18,454 nucleotides of DNA from JBOGEN01 sp050743265 (GTDB lineage Bacteria > Actinomycetota > Actinomycetes > JBOGEN01). The notes beneath the pieces were generated by a model, which saw only the letters and a program-made list of their open reading frames with translations, had not been told where the DNA came from and ran no database searches. This document shows, piece by piece, positions 1 through 5,940 of this stretch. A program made the translations under genes and the position numbers. The DNA lies in NCBI GenBank assembly GCA_050743265.1, contig JBOGEN010000010.1, positions 1 through 18,454 of the forward strand, given 5' to 3'. The first letter of the stretch is position 1. The number at the start of each line of letters is the position of its first letter.

Positions 1-75
1 GCCCGCCGTCAGGCGCGGCGTGCCGAGGCGGCCTCCCGGCGTGCACGACGCGCCCGGGCCGCCCTCTCCTCCTGA
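1..75 (+). CDS. C-terminal end of an unidentified protein (5' truncated)
   Basis: Frame 1 is open from the window edge and stops at TGA 73-75. The 24 visible residues are mostly Arg and Ala and end in ALSS. Third positions are mostly G or C, as in a real gene, and a strong hairpin follows 45 nt after the stop. The protein cannot be identified from this tail. In mycobacteria a WhiB7 gene lies next to the ABC1 kinase homologue and WhiB proteins often have basic C-termini, so a WhiB regulator is one possibility; this is inference from context only. Confidence 0.4.
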   Translation, partial: ARRQARRAEAASRRARRARAALSS

Positions 76-119
76 CAACCTTCGACAACCGATACCGAAG
101 CGTCGCGACGACGCCGAAG

Positions 120-150
120 GGGCCCCGGTCGGCCGGTCCGACCGGGGCCC
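120..150 (+). terminator. Strong hairpin terminator after the truncated gene
   Basis: Bases 120-132 and 138-150 form a perfect 13-bp GC-rich stem around a 5-nt loop (ccggt). There is no T-tract, which is usual for actinobacterial terminators. It follows the stop at 75 and precedes the zinc-ribbon gene, so it fits transcription termination on the plus strand. Confidence 0.7.
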
Positions 151-168
151 TGCCATCTCCCGGCCCGT

Positions 169-188
169 CCTGACCGGCGGCGGTCAGG
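169..188. terminator. Second hairpin, perfect 8-bp stem
   Basis: CCTGACCG (169-176) pairs perfectly with CGGTCAGG (181-188) around a 4-nt loop. It lies 18 nt after the first hairpin. It may be a back-up terminator or an operator for the next gene; the sequence alone does not decide. Confidence 0.35.
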
Positions 189-242
189 TCTCCGGTCACA
201 GCGCCGCGCTCGGGCAGTACGCACCCAGCCGCGCCCGCGTCG

Positions 243-248
243 TAAGGT
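243..248 (+). promoter_or_regulatory. Candidate -10 element (TAAGGT) for a leaderless start
   Basis: TAAGGT fits the actinobacterial TANNNT -10 pattern and is 6 nt from the GTG start at 255, which would place transcription start at or next to the start codon. No convincing -35 element is visible. AAGG within it could alternatively act as a weak ribosome site. Confidence 0.35.
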
Positions 249-254
249 CGGGTC

Positions 255-422
255 GTGGTCTCGTGTGCGTGGTGCGGCACCATTCCGGAGCCGGACTCGA
301 CCCGCGTCCCCCTGACGTGGACGACCTCCGTCGAGAACGGCACGACCCGTTACCTCTGCGAGTCGTGTACCCGGGAGAACGTCCGCGGCATCGAGGGCAA
401 GCTCGACTCGGCCTGGTGGTAG
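255..422 (+). CDS. Small zinc-ribbon protein, 55 aa
   Basis: GTG-started reading frame of 55 codons; an in-frame TAA at 243-245 makes 255 the first possible start. The protein has two CxxC knuckles, C4-A-W-C7 with a following Gly and C35-E-S-C38, the spacing of a small zinc ribbon. It ends in SAWW. No other domain is visible and the function is unknown; I believe similar short zinc-ribbon proteins are common in actinobacteria. It converges on the ABC1 kinase gene with only 4 nt between the two stop codons, so the two transcripts must run into each other. Codon use matches the neighbours. The cysteine pattern makes it more than a chance frame. Confidence 0.72.
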   Translation: MVSCAWCGTIPEPDSTRVPLTWTTSVENGTTRYLCESCTRENVRGIEGKLDSAWW

Positions 423-426
423 GCGC

Positions 427-1737
427 TCAGGCGGCGAAGCCGGGCAGCCACTGCTCCAGCTCGTCCCGCCACTCGGCCTCGGCCCCGAGCTGGCACAGCA
501 CCCCGATGCCCCCGAGCGTGACCCGGTGGATGAGCAGGTACTCCGGTGGCAGGTTCAGCTGCCGTCCGAGGGCGTACGCCGGGGAGCGTGGGTCCCCGAT
601 CCGCGTCGCCTGGGAGCGCAGCCACGAGCGCGAGAACCGGAACCGCTGCTCGGCCACCGGCTCGATGATGGGAAGGAGGTAGTCGAGCATGTCCTCGGCG
701 TCGAGCTCGAGGTCCGAGCGGACGAAGCCCGCGCTGCGCAGCCCGTCGAGCACGGTGGCGGCGTCGCCGGCCAGGGCGAGGCCGAGCAGCCGCCCGATGG
801 GCTCAGGCAGCCCGTCCGGCAGCCGGTTGACCGCGCCGAAGTCGAGGACGCCCAGACGCCCGTCCGCGAGCAGCCGGAAGTTGCCCGGGTGCGGGTCAGC
901 ATGCAGCAGCCCGCAGCGCTGCGGGCCGGAGAACAGCAACCGGACGAGCAGCAGGCCGGCGTGGTCGCGCTCGTCCTGGTCGCCGTCACGGATGATCCGC
1001 GAGAGCGGGACGCCCTCCAGCCACTCGGACACGAGCACGCGGTCGCTCGCCGCCAGCACCCGCGGGACGGCGATGTCGGGATCGCCGGCGAACGCCTCCG
1101 CGAAGGCGGTCTGGGCCGCGGACTCGAGGCCGTAGTCCAGCTCCTCGGCCACCCGGCTCTTGAGCTCGGCGACGAGCGGCTTGACGTCGAGGCCAGGGAC
1201 GAGCACGCCGAACAGACGGGCGAGCCGCCCGATCTGCGTGAGGTCGCCGAGGAGGGCGTCCCCCGCCCCCGGGTACTGCACCTTGACCGCGACCTCGCGG
1301 CCGTCAGCCCAGCGCGCCTTGTGCACCTGCCCGATCGAGGCGGCCGCCGCCGGCAGGTCGTCGAAGTCGATGAGCAGGTCATGCCAGTCCGACCCGAGCT
1401 GCTCCGCCAGCACCCGGTGGACCGTCGAAGCCGGCATCGGCGGCGCGGCCTCCTGCAGGCGCGTCAGCGTCGCCCGGTACGGCGACACGAGGTCCTCCGG
1501 CAGGGCAGCCTCGAAGATCGAGAGCGCTTGGCCGAACTTCATGGCCCCGCCCTTGAGCTCCCCGAGCACCCGGAAGATCTGGTCGGCCGTGCGCTGCTGG
1601 ATCTCCGTCGCCACGAGCTCGGCAGGACGCCCCCCGACCCGTTTGCCCAGGCCGACCGCGGTACGCCCGGCGAAGCCCAGCGGCAACGAGGCCAGCCGGG
1701 CGGACCGCGTCACCGCGCGGCGGGGGAGGTCGCTCAC
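427..1737 (-). CDS. ABC1/UbiB (AarF) family atypical kinase
   Basis: Predicted 436-aa protein of the ABC1/UbiB/ADCK family, ATP-binding proteins of the protein-kinase-like fold. Visible motifs, in order: KxGQ (K67-F-G-Q70), Ala-rich loop AAAS (about 131-134) replacing the usual Gly-rich loop, VAVK with the ATP lysine K152, ExD region (E199, D201), catalytic loop HADPHPGN (about 279-286) and DFG (D299-G301). All key residues are present, so it should bind nucleotide. Members act in quinone or lipid metabolism in other bacteria; the M. tuberculosis homologue Rv3197 has been linked to macrolide tolerance. The substrate here is unknown. The GTG start at 1737 is chosen because it overlaps the stop of the upstream ThiF-like gene as GTGA, implying translational coupling. 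The open frame continues further upstream, but that part is a shadow of the ThiF-like gene. Confidence 0.9.
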   Translation of the reverse strand: MSDLPRRAVTRSARLASLPLGFAGRTAVGLGKRVGGRPAELVATEIQQRTADQIFRVLGELKGGAMKFGQALSIFEAALPEDLVSPYRATLTRLQEAAPPMPASTVHRVLAEQLGSDWHDLLIDFDDLPAAAASIGQVHKARWADGREVAVKVQYPGAGDALLGDLTQIGRLARLFGVLVPGLDVKPLVAELKSRVAEELDYGLESAAQTAFAEAFAGDPDIAVPRVLAASDRVLVSEWLEGVPLSRIIRDGDQDERDHAGLLLVRLLFSGPQRCGLLHADPHPGNFRLLADGRLGVLDFGAVNRLPDGLPEPIGRLLGLALAGDAATVLDGLRSAGFVRSDLELDAEDMLDYLLPIIEPVAEQRFRFSRSWLRSQATRIGDPRSPAYALGRQLNLPPEYLLIHRVTLGGIGVLCQLGAEAEWRDELEQWLPGFAA

Positions 1738-2912
1738 GCGCCCATTGTGACGTGCGGCGGGTCGTCCGGCGTGTCGGGCGCGGAACTGGTGCTCGCTTGC
1801 GCCCCAGTGGCTCGACTGCCAGTGCTCCGCCGACCGTCGCCACCGCGGGCCCGTGGGACCTGCCGGAGCACCGCGTCGGGCCAGCCGCACCCGCAGCTCG
1901 GGTGTGGGAGCCAGCTGCGACGGCGCAGACACCCGTCGAAGAGCCCCAGCTCGAGCGTGCCGTCCAGCGCGAGCACCGGGCGACCGCCGTCGAGGAAGGC
2001 GAGCGCCTGCATTGCGGCGAGACCGGCGACCACGGTGGCGAGCACCCCGTCGCACGCGTACGGGCCGCGGGGGGTGGCGAGCTGGGCCGCGACCACGGGC
2101 CAGGCCGGGTCACGGTCCGCGCGGACGAGGTCGAGGCAGCGCAGGCATGCGGTGGAGCCGGGTACCACCAGCGGCCCGACGACGCCGGTCGTCTCCCGGA
2201 CGCGGGCCACCAGGTGCGGCTGCCCGGCGCGGACGAGTGCGTCGTCGGGCGCGAGATCCGGGGCATCCGGGGCGAGGACGACGAGGTCAGGCGGCACGCC
2301 GACCGGCCCCGGGCTCGACCGGACGGTCGTGGACACCCGGCGCAACGTGCGGCAGACCGCCTCGGCGCGGGATGCCCCCACGTCGTGACGACCCGGGCCG
2401 GCCGGAGCGCGGTCGGCGTGGGTCGTGATGGTGGCGTCCTCCACCAGGACGTGACCGACGCCCGCGGCGCCCAGCATGCACGCGAGGGCGGCGCCGACCC
2501 GGCCGCCGCCGCGGACCTCCACGGTGAGTTGACGGCGCCGCTCGAGCAGCGCGAGCCCGCCGTCGCCGGAGTGCGCGAGCAGGGACAGGGCAAGCAGGTC
2601 CGGGGCCAGCCGCTCCCGCTCGTCGGCGGGGAGGTCGCGTATGGCCGTGGTGTCCCGCGCGGCGTCGTCGAGCAGACCACTCTCGGCCAGCACGTCGAGC
2701 AGCCGCTGCGTCGTCTGGCCGTCCAGGCCGGCCTCCAGGGCCGAGTCGAGGACGGCGTCGCGATCTCGGGTGCCGTCGAGGCTTTCGAGCACGGCTGTCA
2801 CCGACCTGTCCACACCCGTGAGGACCATGGCCCGCTCGGGGTCGAGTCCGAACTGCAAGGTGGAGCGGTCACGCCACACGCGGCGCAGCCCAGGCTTGAG
2901 CACAGGTCGCAC
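1734..2912 (-). CDS. ThiF/E1-type adenylyltransferase-like protein with N-terminal winged-helix-like domain
   Basis: Predicted 392-aa protein. Residues about 1-85 look like the small winged-helix domain found at the N-terminus of ThiF-like partners of TOMM cyclodehydratases and related actinobacterial proteins. Residues about 128-310 are a Rossmann-type ThiF/E1 domain: the nucleotide loop is GGGRVG (135-140), followed by a strand ending in VEDA. Zinc ligands are the pair C256-L-R-C259 and the pair C340-G-C342. The usual E1 Asn-x-x-Arg-Gln stretch after the first acidic residue is not recognisable, so adenylation activity is uncertain. No YcaO, dehydrogenase or precursor peptide lies in the window. 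The GTG start at 2912 has GGAGGG 4 nt upstream (2917-2922). Its stop overlaps the ABC1 kinase start, making a two-gene unit. A similar gene pair is, from memory, common in actinobacteria, as with Rv3196/Rv3197. The substrate is unknown. Confidence 0.8.
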   Translation of the reverse strand: MRPVLKPGLRRVWRDRSTLQFGLDPERAMVLTGVDRSVTAVLESLDGTRDRDAVLDSALEAGLDGQTTQRLLDVLAESGLLDDAARDTTAIRDLPADERERLAPDLLALSLLAHSGDGGLALLERRRQLTVEVRGGGRVGAALACMLGAAGVGHVLVEDATITTHADRAPAGPGRHDVGASRAEAVCRTLRRVSTTVRSSPGPVGVPPDLVVLAPDAPDLAPDDALVRAGQPHLVARVRETTGVVGPLVVPGSTACLRCLDLVRADRDPAWPVVAAQLATPRGPYACDGVLATVVAGLAAMQALAFLDGGRPVLALDGTLELGLFDGCLRRRSWLPHPSCGCGWPDAVLRQVPRARGGDGRRSTGSRATGAQASTSSAPDTPDDPPHVTMGA

Positions 2913-2981
2913 GGTGCCCTCCGAGGACGTCGAAACGGAAGGCGGCCGAGACTGCCACCGGGCGGCGCGGGGGTGCGAATG

Positions 2982-3029
2982 TTGTCCACAGTCGAGTGGT
3001 CGGTATCGGGTGGGAGCGGCTCGTCCACA
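2982..3029 (+). promoter_or_regulatory. DnaA-box-like sites upstream of the ThiF-like/kinase operon
   Basis: TTGTCCACA at 2982-2990 is an exact match to the actinobacterial DnaA-box consensus. TCGTCCACA at 3021-3029 differs by one base and has the same orientation. Both lie in the 146-nt gap between the M20 stop and the ThiF-like start, where the operon promoter must be if it is transcribed separately. A third near-match, CTGTCCACA at 2806-2814, is inside the ThiF-like coding region. Binding is not shown. Confidence 0.35.
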
Positions 3030-3058
3030 CGCGCGACTCGCGGGACGCAGTCCGTGCG

Positions 3059-4369
3059 TCAGGTGGTGCCGCAGAGGTCGAGAGCGAGCAGGGCCAGCGT
3101 GCGCGCTGCCGTGTGCACCTCGGCCACGTCGACGTACTCGTCGGGGGCGTGGGCGACGGCCAGGTCGCCGGGGCCGTAGTGGAGGGTCGGGATGCCGGCC
3201 ACCGTCAGCAGGCGCAGGTCGCTGCCGTACGGCACGCCGTAGACGTCGGAGACGCGGCCGGGCGCGGCGTCCTCGTGGGCGCGCCGGACCCGCGCGAGGA
3301 GGTCGGAGTCGTGCGGCAGCCGGCCTGAGGCGAACTGGCCGCCCCACCACTCGACCGTGACCGGGTGGTCGGCCAGCCACGGGTCGTCCGCGCACGCCTC
3401 GGCCACCGCGCGCTCGAGGGCGGCACGCGCGTCGCCGACGTGCTCCTCCAGCGCGACGCCGAGCCGGCCTTCGGCGACCACCAGGTCGGGCACGCTCGAG
3501 GCCCAGTCGCCTCCCCGGACCACGCCGAGCGACAGCGGGTAGGGGACGGCCCACCGGCCCATCAGCGGGTCGGCGTCCGTGTTGCGGCGGCGCTCCAGAT
3601 CGGCCAGGGCTCGGTGGACGAGCCAGAGGTTGTCCAGGGCGCTCACGCCCTCCGTACGACGGGACGCGTGGGCCGACCGACCGGGCACCCGCAGGCGGAA
3701 CGTGAGCGCTCCCGCGCAGGCCGGTACGACGTCCAGCCCGGTCGGCTCGGGGACGACGCAGGCGTCTGCGCGGTAGCCCCGGTGCAGCGTGGCAAACGTG
3801 CCCAGCCCGCCGTCCTCCTCGCCAGGAACGGTGGCCAGCAGGACCTCCCCGGCGAGCGGGACGTCGGCCCGGCGCAGCGCGCGGACTGCAGCGAGGGCCG
3901 CCGCGATGCCGCCCTTCATGTCCGCGGCCCCGCGCCCGAACAGCCGACCCGTCCGCGGGTCGCCCTGGACGCGGCCGGACCAGGGGTCGCCGCCGGTCCA
4001 CTGGGACAGGTCACCGGGCGGGACGACGTCCACGTGTCCGTCGAGGAGGAGGCTGGGCGCTCCCGGCGCGGACCCGGCGAGCCGACCCACCAGCCCCCAG
4101 GCCTGGATGCGGGTGACCTCGGTGCCCGGCGCGTCCGGGGCGGCGAGCACCTCGTCCAGCGGGATCCGCCAGTGGTCCACGTCGAGGCCGTCCGCGGCCA
4201 TGAGGGCAGCCACTTGCTCCTGGATCTCGTACTCGGCGTCCGAGCCGCTCACGCTGGGCATACCAACGAGGGTGGACAGCGTCGACACGGTCTCCTCGAG
4301 GTCGTCGTCCAGCTGGACGCGCACTCGCGACCGCCAGGCCATGTGGCGCGCCGCAGAGTCCGTCGTCAA
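3059..4369 (-). CDS. M20 family zinc metallopeptidase (ArgE/DapE/carboxypeptidase type)
   Basis: Predicted 436-aa cytosolic di-zinc amidohydrolase; no signal peptide. The M20 metal and catalytic residues are all visible: H112 and D114 in GHVDVVP, bridging D150 in GRGAADMKGG, general base E184 with E185 in VPGEED, E208 in PEPTGLD, and H407 in AHAPDEYVD. Residues around 216-330 (starting AGALTFRLRVPGRSAHAS) form the usual dimerisation lid. This supports hydrolysis of an N-acyl amino acid or peptide, but sequence alone does not separate ArgE, DapE and dipeptidase specificities. The TTG start at 4369 is preferred because GGGAG lies 5 nt upstream (4375-4379); the ATG at 4342 gives a 427-aa form but has no ribosome site. 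It lies 129 nt downstream of the DUF5679 gene, with a hairpin between, and 146 nt upstream of the ThiF-like gene. Confidence 0.9.
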   Translation of the reverse strand: MTTDSAARHMAWRSRVRVQLDDDLEETVSTLSTLVGMPSVSGSDAEYEIQEQVAALMAADGLDVDHWRIPLDEVLAAPDAPGTEVTRIQAWGLVGRLAGSAPGAPSLLLDGHVDVVPPGDLSQWTGGDPWSGRVQGDPRTGRLFGRGAADMKGGIAAALAAVRALRRADVPLAGEVLLATVPGEEDGGLGTFATLHRGYRADACVVPEPTGLDVVPACAGALTFRLRVPGRSAHASRRTEGVSALDNLWLVHRALADLERRRNTDADPLMGRWAVPYPLSLGVVRGGDWASSVPDLVVAEGRLGVALEEHVGDARAALERAVAEACADDPWLADHPVTVEWWGGQFASGRLPHDSDLLARVRRAHEDAAPGRVSDVYGVPYGSDLRLLTVAGIPTLHYGPGDLAVAHAPDEYVDVAEVHTAARTLALLALDLCGTT

Positions 4370-4464
4370 CGGGGCTCCCGGTCGGGGTGTGCCCGCTCAC
4401 GGCGTGCCAAGCCGGGGTCTGCCCGTCGCCGGGCCGCAGGGTCCGACATCACCAGGGAGTGGCC

Positions 4465-4485
4465 GGCCGGGCGGGGGACCCGGCC
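4465..4485 (-). terminator. Hairpin after the DUF5679 gene
   Basis: GGCCGGG (4465-4471) pairs perfectly with CCCGGCC (4479-4485) around a 7-nt loop. It lies 14 nt past the DUF5679 stop on the minus strand, so it probably reduces read-through into the M20 gene. There is no T-tract. Confidence 0.5.
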
Positions 4486-4498
4486 CACGCGCCGTGCG

Positions 4499-4657
4499 TC
4501 AGGCCTTGCCGAGGATGCGGTTGAGCTTCGTCCCGCATACGGGGCAGGTCCCCTTGGCCATGCGCCGCCCGGAGTCGCTCACGACGACCTCACCGGAGAA
4601 CTGGCGCTTCTCCTTGCACTTCACGCAGTACGCGTCGCCGTCGTAGGTCTCGGCCAT
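4499..4657 (-). CDS. DUF5679 family small zinc-ribbon protein, 52 aa
   Basis: The 52-aa product begins MAETYDGDAYCVKCKEKRQF and has the two knuckles of a zinc ribbon, C11-V-K-C14 and C38-P-V-C41-G, followed by a basic end (KLNRILGKA). This matches the actinobacterial DUF5679 family, whose role is not known to me; a nucleic-acid or ribosome-associated zinc protein is possible. The ATG at 4657 is preceded by an AGGGGTGG ribosome site (4662-4669). A TAGGGT -10-like element lies about 40 nt upstream. The gene is divergent from the YgjP-like peptidase across a 504-bp gap. Confidence 0.88.
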   Translation of the reverse strand: MAETYDGDAYCVKCKEKRQFSGEVVVSDSGRRMAKGTCPVCGTKLNRILGKA

Positions 4658-4698
4658 CGTCCACCCCTCGAGTGCTGATCACGATCCGTCGATCGAAA

Positions 4699-4704
4699 AC
4701 CCTA
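4699..4704 (-). promoter_or_regulatory. Candidate -10 element (TAGGGT) for the DUF5679 gene
   Basis: Read on the minus strand, 4704-4699 is TAGGGT, matching TANNNT. It is upstream of the ribosome site and start at 4657 with room for a short leader. No clear -35 box is seen 17-18 nt upstream. Confidence 0.35.
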
Positions 4705-4945
4705 CGTCAGCGGGGGGCCGTACGCGGGGACGTCGCTGCTGAGCGTGCGATGAGTCCCCGAGCGTTCACGGTGTGTGTCCGCCCTCCTGGGCTGCCTCCC
4801 GAGTCCAGGGTCACGGCGAGGCCCCCGGAACGTCGTCCTCCCGCGAGCCTTCCCCGACGGGCGGCAAGGACGGGAACCCGGAGGCCTCGTCACCTCTGAT
4901 CGTAACGACTCGGACACGCAGAGTGTCCAACAACACACCGGCACT

Positions 4946-4999
4946 TGTGGACAGAGATGTGGACATCCTGCGGACGGAGCCCCCCGAGGCTGTGGACAA
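4946..4999 (-). promoter_or_regulatory. Cluster of three DnaA-box-like 9-mers
   Basis: TGTGGACAG (4946-4954), TGTGGACAT (4958-4966) and TGTGGACAA (4991-4999) share one orientation. The third is the exact complement of the actinobacterial DnaA box TTGTCCACA; the others differ by one base. Starts are 12 and 33 nt apart, roughly one and three helical turns, so the sites would lie on one face of the DNA. There is no dnaA, dnaN or rpmH nearby, so this is not an obvious replication origin. Confidence 0.4.
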
Positions 5000-5072
5000 C
5001 CTGTGCGCAACCTCGGCACGTCCATCCGTTTCGTCACGCTCTGCACACTTTCGGGCGATCTCTCGACGGTCG

Positions 5073-5126
5073 GTCCTGGCCCTGTGCAGGACGGGGGCGG
5101 GCCGAGTGCACAGGCGCAGGGCCAGG
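5073..5126. repeat. Overlapping, mutually exclusive inverted repeats
   Basis: Three perfect pairings share the same left-hand bases: GTCCTG 5073-5078 with CAGGAC 5087-5092; CCTGTGCA 5081-5088 with TGCACAGG 5107-5114; and CCTGGCCCTG 5075-5084 with CAGGGCCAGG 5117-5126. They cannot all form at once. They end 36 nt before the YgjP-like start, so they may be overlapping operators, or switching structures if transcription begins upstream. Confidence 0.45.
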
Positions 5127-5149
5127 TCAGGACGACGCGGCGACGGGGG

Positions 5150-5155
5150 TACCGT
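5150..5155 (+). promoter_or_regulatory. Candidate -10 element (TACCGT) for a leaderless start
   Basis: TACCGT fits TANNNT and lies 6 nt before the ATG at 5162, so transcription would begin at the A of the start codon. No Shine-Dalgarno sequence is found at normal spacing before this ATG, which fits a leaderless mRNA. The -35 region is not recognisable. Confidence 0.4.
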
Positions 5156-5161
5156 CCACGC

Positions 5162-5875
5162 ATGTCCCCTCCCGACTCCGACGCGCGGCCGGAGCGGCCG
5201 CACGCGGGCCAGCAGGAGGATTCCCCCGCCTGGGGCGGCCAGCCTGTGGAGAGCGGTCCTGCGGACACCGACCAGGTCGACCGCGACCCTGTGGAGACCG
5301 GCCCGGTCCGGGACGGCCCTGTGGAGACCAGCCCGGTCGAGGGTGACCGTGTCGAGACCGGTCCGGTCGAGGTGCGACGCAGCGCCCGCCGACGCCGCAC
5401 GGTGACCGCGTACCGGGACGGTGACCGGACCGTGGTCCTGATCCCGGCGAGGATGAGCCGCACCGAGGAGCGGCGCTGGGTCGCACAGATGCTCGAGCGG
5501 CTGGAGATGCAGGAGCGCCGGCGCCGTCCCAGCGACTCCGTCCTGCTCGCCCGGGCCCGCGAGCTGTGCCGCCAGTACCTCGACGGACGCGTCCAGCCGT
5601 CGAGCGTGCGGTGGGTGACGAACCAGGGCAGCCGGTGGGGGTCGTGCACGGTGAGCGACAGCTCGATCAGGCTGTCGCACCGGCTCCGGGGCATGCCGGC
5701 GTGGGTCGTCGACTACGTGCTGCTGCACGAGTGCGCCCACCTCATCGAGCCCGGGCACGGCAAGGCGTTCTGGGCGCTCGTCGAGGGCTACCCGCGTGCC
5801 GAGCGCGCGCGCGGGTACCTGGAGGGGGTGTCCGCGGCTGCCGGCCTGTCGTTGTCGGACGAGGCCGACGGCTAG
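5162..5875 (+). CDS. YgjP-like (DUF45/M48-type) zinc metallopeptidase with repeat-bearing N-terminus
   Basis: Predicted 237-aa protein. Residues about 75-225 match the YgjP-like metallopeptidase domain: PARMSRTEERRWV, then SVRWVTNQGSRWGSC (about 148-162), LS..L..MP.WVVDYVLLHECAHL with the zinc motif H189-E190-x-x-H193, and third ligand H199 in GHGKAFW. All catalytic residues are intact. No signal peptide or membrane helix, so probably cytosolic; the substrate is unknown. Residues 27-71 are an unusual Pro/acidic decapeptide repeat. The ATG at 5162 is preferred because the repeat stays in frame and a leaderless promoter pattern precedes it. A GTG at 5372 would give a 167-aa form without the repeat, closer to the usual core, but has no ribosome site. 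The gene converges with the DUF2342 zincin gene across a short tandem repeat. Confidence 0.85.
   Translation: MSPPDSDARPERPHAGQQEDSPAWGGQPVESGPADTDQVDRDPVETGPVRDGPVETSPVEGDRVETGPVEVRRSARRRRTVTAYRDGDRTVVLIPARMSRTEERRWVAQMLERLEMQERRRRPSDSVLLARARELCRQYLDGRVQPSSVRWVTNQGSRWGSCTVSDSSIRLSHRLRGMPAWVVDYVLLHECAHLIEPGHGKAFWALVEGYPRAERARGYLEGVSAAAGLSLSDEADG
5240..5374 (+). repeat. In-frame decapeptide-coding repeat (PVETGPVxxx)
   Basis: Residues 27-71 of the YgjP-like protein read as QPVESGPADT, a five-residue remnant DQVDR, then DPVETGPVRD, GPVETSPVEG and DRVETGPVEV. The 30-bp DNA units are also similar, which points to recent duplication. It should form an acidic, proline-rich, unstructured linker. 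Confidence 0.7.
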
Positions 5876-5893
5876 CAGGCCGTCTGTACGACC

Positions 5894-5940
5894 CAGGCTG
5901 GCGTACGGCTCAGGCTGGCGTACGGCTCACGCCGGCGTAC
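5894..5940. repeat. 17-bp tandem repeat at a convergent gene end
   Basis: CAGGCTGGCGTACGGCT occurs at 5894-5910 and again at 5911-5927, with a degenerate third copy at 5928-5940. It spans the 51-nt gap between the YgjP-like stop and the DUF2342 stop and runs into the last codons of the latter. The unit contains the partly palindromic GCGTACG, so it may also act as a weak structured end. Confidence 0.75.

Larger units (their letters stand above)
4658..5161. other. 504-bp intergenic region between divergent genes
   Basis: No convincing gene is seen on either strand. The region holds a candidate -10 element for the DUF5679 gene (4699-4704), three same-orientation DnaA-box-like 9-mers (4946-4999), competing inverted repeats (5073-5126) and a candidate -10 element for the YgjP-like gene (5150-5155). 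It is the only stretch over 300 bp without a gene. Confidence 0.7.

Noticed and set aside
20..2388. Long plus-strand frames at 20-682 and 526-2388
   Set aside because: They lie antisense to the kinase and ThiF-like genes, are rich in Arg/Pro/Gly/Ala with no family motif, and are explained by high GC content.
1734..2912. RiPP/TOMM biosynthetic cluster
   Set aside because: Apart from the ThiF-like protein there is no YcaO, dehydrogenase, transporter or credible precursor peptide in the window.
4658..5161. Chromosomal replication origin
   Set aside because: Only three boxes, no AT-rich unwinding region, and none of dnaA, dnaN, rpmH, parA or parB nearby.
5240..5940. CRISPR array from the short repeats at 5240-5374 and 5894-5940
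   Set aside because: Repeats are directly adjacent without unique spacers, one set is in-frame coding, and no cas gene is present.
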